Shown here: positions 28,052-32,160 of the stretch, one piece after another
Layout of the letters: every line of letters starts with the position of its first letter
Position numbering within the stretch: the stretch's first letter is position 1
NCBI GenBank assembly: GCA_946187345.1
Contig: CAMHQD010000026.1
Coordinates: 1 to 32,160, forward strand
Length of the DNA stretch: 32,160 nucleotides
Direction: 5' to 3'
Source: an uncultured Porphyromonadaceae bacterium
Lineage (GTDB): Bacteria > Bacteroidota > Bacteroidia > Bacteroidales > Muribaculaceae
Translations under genes and position numbers: made by a program
Notes under the pieces: generated by a model
What the model was told of the DNA's origin: nothing
What the model saw: only the letters and a program-made list of their open reading frames with translations
Database searches by the model: none

Positions 28052-28634
28052 CCGTGACGGCTTCCTCGCGAAGATGGCGCCTGTCAAGCAACTCGCCGCC
28101 GGCCGTGACCCGGAGCGCGCCCACTTCGGAGACGCCCCCAGCCTGGCCATCATGCGGCAGGCCTATGGCGACACCTTCCCCGGATCCTGGCTCATCGTCC
28201 AGTTGACGGACCTGATGGCCTACACCAACAACCGCTCGCTGCCCGGCGCCGACACTCTCGAGTATCTGGCCGAGGCAATCATGCAGGACTACTACTACCT
28301 CAAAGCGTCCGAACTTTTGCTGTTTTTCTACCGTTTCAAATTGGGTAGATACGGCAAGTTCTACGGCAACGTCGACCCCATGGTCATCATGCAGGGGCTG
28401 GAGAAGTTCGCCGCCGAGCGGCAGACGGCTATCATTGCCAAAGAGGAGGCCGACGAAAGGGCAAAGCGCGACAACAGAGAAAACGTCGTGTACCCTGTCG
28501 AGTGGTGCCGCGCCCATGGATTCCCACCCACCGACGACATCCACCGCTGCATCGAGATGATGATGCTATACAACTTCGTGGTTGACCTGTTGTGGAAAAT
28601 CCACTACCTCTACCTCGCGGTAACTAAAAACTAA
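27930..28634 (+). CDS. Protein overlapping the initiator gene; possible helicase-loader analogue
   Basis: The start at 27930 (MTLQVNQLLAP) is preferred over an in-frame ATG at 27852 because the earlier residues are arginine/serine-rich junk read from the initiator gene. The 234-residue product has a basic N-terminus (SPAVRAKVDRTLSLFGD), a helical middle (LAIMRQAYGDTFPGSWLIVQLTDLMAY, ADTLEYLAEAIMQDYYYLKASELLLFFYRFKLGRYGKFYG) and a C-terminus rich in hydrophobic residues (MMMLYNFVVDLLWKIHYLYLAV). I do not recognise a named family. Its place and size next to an O-like initiator recall lambda P (helicase loader), but no ATPase motif is visible. Confidence 0.6.
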   Translation: MTLQVNQLLAPRTSRALSTEPRQLSPAVRAKVDRTLSLFGDRDGFLAKMAPVKQLAAGRDPERAHFGDAPSLAIMRQAYGDTFPGSWLIVQLTDLMAYTNNRSLPGADTLEYLAEAIMQDYYYLKASELLLFFYRFKLGRYGKFYGNVDPMVIMQGLEKFAAERQTAIIAKEEADERAKRDNRENVVYPVEWCRAHGFPPTDDIHRCIEMMMLYNFVVDLLWKIHYLYLAVTKN

Positions 28635-28673
28635 AAACGAACAACTAAAAAACGAACAATTAAAAACGAAAGA
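28625..28673 (+). repeat. Short A-rich tandem repeats
   Basis: Three imperfect copies of ACTAAAAACGAACA-type units run from the end of the preceding gene to the ATG at 28675. Confidence 0.5.
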
Positions 28674-28674
28674 A

Positions 28675-28887
28675 ATGAACATTATGGCAATCTTTATCTT
28701 CGCCCTCATTTGGGCCATCGGCGCCGCTGTCGTCGCCCTTGTCGAATACGCCTGCGGCGAGCCCGCCACCACCACGCGCGACAAACTCCTCGCCGCCCTG
28801 CGCGTCATCGGCTCATGGGTATCCATCGCAATTCTCTGGAGCAAATACGGCCACGAGCAGGACACCGACGGTGGCCAACGCCACTGA
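28675..28887 (+). CDS. Small membrane protein
   Basis: The 70-residue protein has an N-terminal membrane helix (MAIFIFALIWAIGAAVVALVEYA) and a second hydrophobic segment (LAALRVIGSWVSIAILW), then a hydrophilic tail. A second ATG at 28684 gives a protein three residues shorter. No family is recognised. Phages often carry such proteins near early genes; role unknown. Confidence 0.55.
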   Translation: MNIMAIFIFALIWAIGAAVVALVEYACGEPATTTRDKLLAALRVIGSWVSIAILWSKYGHEQDTDGGQRH

Positions 28888-28894
28888 CCCATGC

Positions 28895-29080
28895 ATGAAC
28901 GAGGAATTAGAGAAACGCGCCGATGTGATAGCGTGCTTTGAGGCCGACCAATGGCCGGTAGCCAAGCGTGATGTTATCCGCCGACTGGTGCGTGCGGTGT
29001 GGCTGCAGGGCTACAAGCGCGGCCGCAGCGAGTGTTTAACATCAAAAACCAACGACGATGACAGTAAAGGAACTGATTGA
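28895..29080 (+). CDS. 61-residue small phage protein
   Basis: Start at 28895 (MNEELEKRADVIACFEADQWPVAKRDV). The product is helical, with an amphipathic middle (IRRLVRAVWLQGYKRGRSECL) and a polar tail. It overlaps the next gene by 23 bp. Unrecognised. Confidence 0.5.
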   Translation: MNEELEKRADVIACFEADQWPVAKRDVIRRLVRAVWLQGYKRGRSECLTSKTNDDDSKGTD

Positions 29081-29219
29081 AAATTTGCAGTGTTATGACG
29101 GTGAGTTGCCCGTCTTTGTGAAAGTGCCGGACGAAACGTGGCCGCTGCCGATTGACGCTTTGTGGCAAAAGAAAATTGAAGGTACTAAATTATTGCTGAT
29201 ATATGCAAACAACGATTGA
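29058..29219 (+). CDS. 53-residue phage protein (MTVKELIENL type)
   Basis: A small gene encoding MTVKELIENLQCYDGELPVF and VKVPDETWPLPIDAL, ending LLLIYANND. It resembles the tiny 'VKELIExLxxFDxxLPV' proteins that are common in Bacteroidota phages and have no known function. It overlaps the preceding gene by 23 bp and the next by 17 bp, in a different frame, consistent with the tight packing here. Confidence 0.6.
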   Translation: MTVKELIENLQCYDGELPVFVKVPDETWPLPIDALWQKKIEGTKLLLIYANND

Positions 29220-29541
29220 ACAAAGCGAGCGGCTTATGCTGCTCGGTGTGCCGCCCGTGACGGCGAGCAAAACGGACGACGCCTCGGGAGTGACCCCCGC
29301 GTGGACTACCGACGATTTGATGGACTTGCTGCCGGAGAGGGTCGGCGGCAATGTGTGGGCGGTCTCGACGCGCAAGACCCGAGGCGAGTACGTGTTAGAG
29401 TACACCTACAAGGGGCGTGTCCACCACACGCTGATAACGCACGCTCCGCGGCTGCTGGACGCGGCCTACGAGATGGTTGTTCTACTTATCAAAGAGCATT
29501 TCATTGACTATGGGACGACGTTGGACGATAGAACTGAGTGA
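29203..29541 (+). CDS. Conserved phage hypothetical protein
   Basis: The 112-residue protein starts with EQSERLMLLGVPPVTASKTD, continues with a TPAWTTDDLMDLLPERV region and ends LLDAAYEMVVLLIKEHFIDY. It is of a type seen in many Bacteroidota phages and elements, I believe, but without known function. Overlap with both neighbours indicates operon packing. Confidence 0.6.
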   Translation: MQTTIEQSERLMLLGVPPVTASKTDDASGVTPAWTTDDLMDLLPERVGGNVWAVSTRKTRGEYVLEYTYKGRVHHTLITHAPRLLDAAYEMVVLLIKEHFIDYGTTLDDRTE

Positions 29542-29899
29542 GCCGCAACTGCGGCTGCTTGCAAACGCCGTGGAGGACTGGCACCGGTTCCTCGCCGGTC
29601 AGACGGAGATGTCGCACGCGTGCGCCGTGCTCGACCACGGCATCGAGTTGAGCGAGCGGCTGGCGGCGTTGCAGCCGATGGTCACACCCAAGTTGACGCG
29701 CGGCGCGAGTTACTCGTGGGACGGCGGCGGCTGCCCGAATGAGCACCAGCGCAAAGCGATTGCGATGAGTTACTGCCTCTATCGCGAGTTCACCCACCAA
29801 CTGACGTTGGCGAGCGGTCGCCAGAGTTACAGCGTGTATCAGTCGCCGACGCTGACCTGCGAGGAGGGCGGCGAGTTGCCGATTGTAAGATTGAATTAA
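29510..29899 (+). CDS. Phage hypothetical protein (LTCEEGGE tail)
   Basis: The start at 29510 (MGRRWTIELSEPQLRLLANAVEDWHRFLAGQ) is chosen; an earlier in-frame ATG at 29477 would lie within the preceding gene. The 129-residue product is helical N-terminally, with a tail VYQSPTLTCEEGGELPIVRLN. The DNA coding for that tail is echoed at 31756-31801, where VYTSPRLTCEEQGE can be read, so a paralogous end once existed there. Function unknown. Confidence 0.6.
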   Translation: MGRRWTIELSEPQLRLLANAVEDWHRFLAGQTEMSHACAVLDHGIELSERLAALQPMVTPKLTRGASYSWDGGGCPNEHQRKAIAMSYCLYREFTHQLTLASGRQSYSVYQSPTLTCEEGGELPIVRLN

Positions 29900-30005
29900 C
29901 GCCGTACACGGCACGGGACACCCACGGGCGGTACCACCCTCGCAAACAATTTGCGTTGCGCCACGGGGCGTTTCCGTGCCAAAAACGGCAAAAAAAGATT
30001 GAACT

Positions 30006-30863
30006 ATGGATAACTACGAAGTCAAATACAATGCAGCACTTTCAAGAGCAAAGAAAGAATTACAAGCCTGTGGTTCACAAGATTGTGATGCAGCAAGGCA
30101 AATCTTTAGACTTTTCCCCGAACTTATGGAGAGTGAGGATGAGAAGATAAGGAAGGGTTTGATTGAGTATCTTAAAGCAGATATGGAATACAATCCTTCT
30201 CAACATGAATCTTTTTATGAGGAAAGTATTTCTTGGCTTGAAAAGCAAGGAGAGCAGAAGTCTAATGATGTGGAGCCAAAGTTCCACATGGGAAATTGGG
30301 TTGTTTCTAACAAAGATGGGAAGGTTTATACTGTCGGAACTACGTATTGTATTACTGGCGATAATATCTGCCTTCATGGTATTGACAGAAACCACAAATG
30401 GGTTAACAGAGACGATTTAGATAAAGAATATCACCTTTGGACTATCCATGACGCTAAGGATGGTGATGTGCTTGTGTGTGATATAAATAAAGCCGAAATT
30501 GGCGGTGATGTAGAAAAACTTCCTAACATAACTTCAACTATTTGTATATATCAGAATGTAGTAAAAGACAAGGACTATATTCACAGCTATTGTTCTTTAT
30601 ATGATGGAAGTTCTTTAGTAACTCAAAACAGAATGTATTACAATATGTTTGTATATAATATTCACCCAGCCACCAAAGAACAGCGTGACTTGCTGTTCCA
30701 AAAGATGGAAGAGGCAGGTTATGAATGGGACGGTGAGAAGAAAGAGTTGAAGAAGATTGAACCAAAGAAACTTGACCCCGACAAGGTGATTGCGTGGCTT
30801 GTAGCAAACATCATTGATTTTGAAAAGTATGTTAGACTTTTCAAAAAAGATTTCGGACTATGA
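30006..30863 (+). CDS. AT-rich phage accessory protein
   Basis: The 285-residue protein is of the widespread phage/element type with ESEDEKIRKGLIEYLK, EESISWLEKQGEQ, a KFHMGNWVVSNKDGKVYTV domain, HLWTIHDAKDGDVLV and HPATKEQRDLLFQKMEEAGYEWDGEKKELKKIE. The family's function is not known to me. Its DNA is strikingly AT-rich compared with the GC-rich genes on both sides, so it has probably arrived from another host lineage. A 106-bp spacer without a gene precedes it. Confidence 0.75.
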   Translation: MDNYEVKYNAALSRAKKELQACGSQDCDAARQIFRLFPELMESEDEKIRKGLIEYLKADMEYNPSQHESFYEESISWLEKQGEQKSNDVEPKFHMGNWVVSNKDGKVYTVGTTYCITGDNICLHGIDRNHKWVNRDDLDKEYHLWTIHDAKDGDVLVCDINKAEIGGDVEKLPNITSTICIYQNVVKDKDYIHSYCSLYDGSSLVTQNRMYYNMFVYNIHPATKEQRDLLFQKMEEAGYEWDGEKKELKKIEPKKLDPDKVIAWLVANIIDFEKYVRLFKKDFGL

Positions 30864-31102
30864 CACAAGAAGAAAAAGATTATTGTGAGTGTTGCGGCAT
30901 ACATGATAGTTGCGCTTATTTTAGTAGAGGGCTACAAAGGAAGTGCGAGAAACTTGATATATTTGCCGATGGGATGCAGGCTGGAATAGCCAAAGCCTTG
31001 TTATGGCTGGAAGTCGAGTGGGAGGATTTAGGCATAAAGTGGCTGCGAGGTGTACAGTCTGCTGAAATTATCGACCAATTTGAAAAAGCGATGAAACTAT
31101 GA
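30860..31102 (+). CDS. 80-residue Cys-containing phage protein
   Basis: ATGA overlap with the preceding stop. The N-terminus has a compact Cys cluster (YCECCGIHDSCAYFSRGLQRKCEK) that may bind metal; the rest is helical (MQAGIAKALLWLEVEWEDLGIKWL, IIDQFEKAMKL). AT-rich like its neighbour and possibly acquired with it. Unrecognised. Confidence 0.6.
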   Translation: MTQEEKDYCECCGIHDSCAYFSRGLQRKCEKLDIFADGMQAGIAKALLWLEVEWEDLGIKWLRGVQSAEIIDQFEKAMKL

Positions 31103-31443
31103 CACGACAAGAGATAGCGGAGGCTTACGCTAAAACCGAATTGCAAGACAATCACGCGCCGATTGAAGTGATTGTAGCGGCAGCATTCCTGAACGGTATA
31201 GACTATGAGCAACACCATCCCCGTTGGATTTCGGTTGAAGACGAACTGCCGCCGAAAAAGACAGGCGAGGCGAGCGATAAGGTGCTGGTCTACGAACCCA
31301 AAACCAATCGCATCGGCGCATCTTGGTACTTCCACTCGACTGGGAAGTGGTTCAACGGCTGGGATGTCACCCACTGGATGCCGTTGCCCGAGCCGCCCGA
31401 ACATTTTGCTGACGTCAGCAAAAAGAAAGGAGGTAAGCAATGA
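31099..31443 (+). CDS. DUF551-containing phage protein
   Basis: The 114-residue protein overlaps both neighbours by ATGA. The central WISVEDELPPKK ... SDKVLVYEP ... WYFHSTGKWFN ... THWMPLPEPP is typical of DUF551, a short phage domain with unknown function. A short N-terminal helix (RQEIAEAYAKTELQD) precedes it. Confidence 0.78.
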   Translation: MTRQEIAEAYAKTELQDNHAPIEVIVAAAFLNGIDYEQHHPRWISVEDELPPKKTGEASDKVLVYEPKTNRIGASWYFHSTGKWFNGWDVTHWMPLPEPPEHFADVSKKKGGKQ

Positions 31444-31679
31444 GGTGCAACAAGTGTAATGGGACCGGTGTCGTAGCCAACCCAAGATACTATCGTCACT
31501 CAAACGGTGAAGCATGGGAAATGGGAATACCCGCAACAAAGCCATGCAAGCACTGTGGTGGGAGTGGTTATATCATTGGCAATATAGGCGACATAGTAGA
31601 TCGCCTACGTGTTGCAGCCAATGGAGTGACTATAACTAAGAGAGAAGCAAAACAAATGCTTGATGCAATCTTAAAGTGA
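31440..31679 (+). CDS. DnaJ-like zinc-motif protein
   Basis: The 79-residue protein has two CxxCxGxG motifs (CNKCNGTG at the start, CKHCGGSG near 36-43), the pattern of the DnaJ cysteine-rich zinc-binding domain, followed by a helical tail (DIVDRLRVAANGVTITKREAKQMLDAIL). It lacks a J-domain. It may bind zinc and act as a small adaptor. ATGA overlap with the DUF551 gene. Confidence 0.65.
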   Translation: MRCNKCNGTGVVANPRYYRHSNGEAWEMGIPATKPCKHCGGSGYIIGNIGDIVDRLRVAANGVTITKREAKQMLDAILK

Positions 31680-31690
31680 GGAGATAAAAA

Positions 31691-31804
31691 ATGACTGTTT
31701 ATAAATATCCTTTACTGATAACTGACGAGCAGGTTATCAGTATGCCTTCAGGGGAGTGTACACCTCGCCCAGGCTCACCTGCGAGGAACAGGGCGAATAA
31801 ATAA
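31691..31804 (+). pseudogene. Chimeric gene remnant (DUF7352-like start joined to a foreign 3' end)
   Basis: The first 22 codons (MTVYKYPLLITDEQVISMPSGE) resemble the start of small phage proteins of the 'xxYKYPLxITDEQxIxMPxGA' type (DUF7352, as I recall). After that the frame shifts: bases 31756-31801 in another frame read VYTSPRLTCEEQGE and a stop, similar to the tail of the gene at 29510. The open frame itself gives a 37-residue product. Most likely a deletion fused the ends of two genes. Confidence 0.55.
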
Positions 31805-31823
31805 CAATCAAAATAATAAACCA

Positions 31824-32045
31824 ATGAGCAAGATTAAAGAACTGGCGAACGTCATGAACGCCGCTGCATCGGAATATGCGCGCAAACACAATATGCGAGG
31901 CGATGAGGCGATAGGAGCGTGGCTTGTGTTCGGCTGCGCAATGCTGAAAGAAATAGCGCGCGAGAACAACGAAGATGTTGAAATGCTGGCCCGACGCGTT
32001 TGCAACATCATAACGGCGACTATACGCATAAGTAAAGAGCAATGA
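31824..32045 (+). CDS. 73-residue helical phage protein
   Basis: Product SKIKELANVMNAAASEYARKHNMRGDEAIGAWLVFGCAMLKEIARENN..., helical and acidic/basic mixed. No family recognised. Its stop overlaps the next start (ATGA). Confidence 0.55.
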   Translation: MSKIKELANVMNAAASEYARKHNMRGDEAIGAWLVFGCAMLKEIARENNEDVEMLARRVCNIITATIRISKEQ

Positions 32046-32160
32046 GCAGCGGAACATTCGTAACGGTTGAACATTACTTCAACCGCTACCACTACCAGAG
32101 CAAGCAGCAACTCATCGACGACATCGCCAAGGCCAAGGCCGACCTCGCCAAAGCGCAAGC
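32042..32160 (+). CDS. Partial gene running off the window
   Basis: Start ATG overlaps the preceding stop. The visible 39 residues begin MSSGTFVTVEHYFNRYHYQS and continue with a helical KQQLIDDIAKAKADLAKAQ, a likely coiled coil. The 3' end is outside the window, so no family can be given. Confidence 0.55.
   Translation, partial: MSSGTFVTVEHYFNRYHYQSKQQLIDDIAKAKADLAKAQ

Noticed and set aside
20291-32160. Integrative conjugative element
   Set aside because: No relaxase, coupling protein or Tra genes are visible; RecT-like, YqaJ, VRR-NUC, S24 repressor and an O-like initiator fit a temperate phage. The unseen right part could change this.

Overview
The window looks like a chromosome segment of a Bacteroidales bacterium, most likely of the Muribaculaceae type. 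This rests on the moderately GC-rich coding DNA, the Bacteroidota promoter signature (TTTG, about 20 bp, TAnnTTTG) in front of several genes, SusD/SusE-F-type and T9SS-plug-type (DUF5103) proteins, and the order tig-clpP-clpX-recQ. The family-level placement is inference.

Chromosomal part, 1-20290. From 9456 down to 87, on the minus strand, lies a protein quality-control and housekeeping block: trigger factor, ClpP, ClpX (its start overlaps the clpP stop), RecQ, and two PpiC-type periplasmic prolyl isomerases 3 bp apart. From 9746 to 11631, on the plus strand, a three-gene unit holds a cytidylate-kinase-like protein, a Cys-rich protein with an internal lipobox-like segment, and a small PflA-type radical SAM enzyme whose GTG start overlaps the preceding stop. 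From 20012 down to 11665, on the minus strand, are a DUF5103 protein, a lipoprotein, a nitroreductase bracketed by two near-identical 63-bp repeats, a 1331-residue protein joining a dockerin-like region, a whole SusD and SusE/F-like modules, a patatin-like lipase translationally coupled to it, and a small membrane-anchored acidic protein.

Mobile part, 20291-32160 (right end not in the window). A tRNA-Arg(TCT) with its own promoter and terminator is followed by a G-rich tract and a tyrosine recombinase, the classic layout of a tRNA-targeted integrated element. Next come a convergent S24-type repressor, a divergent early promoter with palindromic operator candidates, and three small genes. About 1.55 kb then carries no conventional gene but is full of repeated hairpins, terminator-like elements and related very short reading frames. 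The early/replication block follows: RecT-like annealing protein, YqaJ exonuclease, a small protein, VRR-NUC nuclease, and a replication-initiator-like protein. The initiator's own gene contains eight 17-bp palindromic iterons and then an AT-rich stretch, an arrangement like the lambda origin inside gene O. A 234-residue protein overlaps the end of that gene, and about eleven tightly overlapping small phage accessory genes run to the window edge. The gene content points to a temperate phage rather than a conjugative element.

Strongest unusual signals: (1) the iteron origin inside the initiator gene, with the iterons read in two different frames; (2) the repeated RNA-hairpin/small-peptide array at 23.4-24.25 kb, including compensatory base changes; (3) the dockerin-SusD-SusE/F fusion with no SusC beside it; (4) the radical SAM/Cys-rich protein pair.
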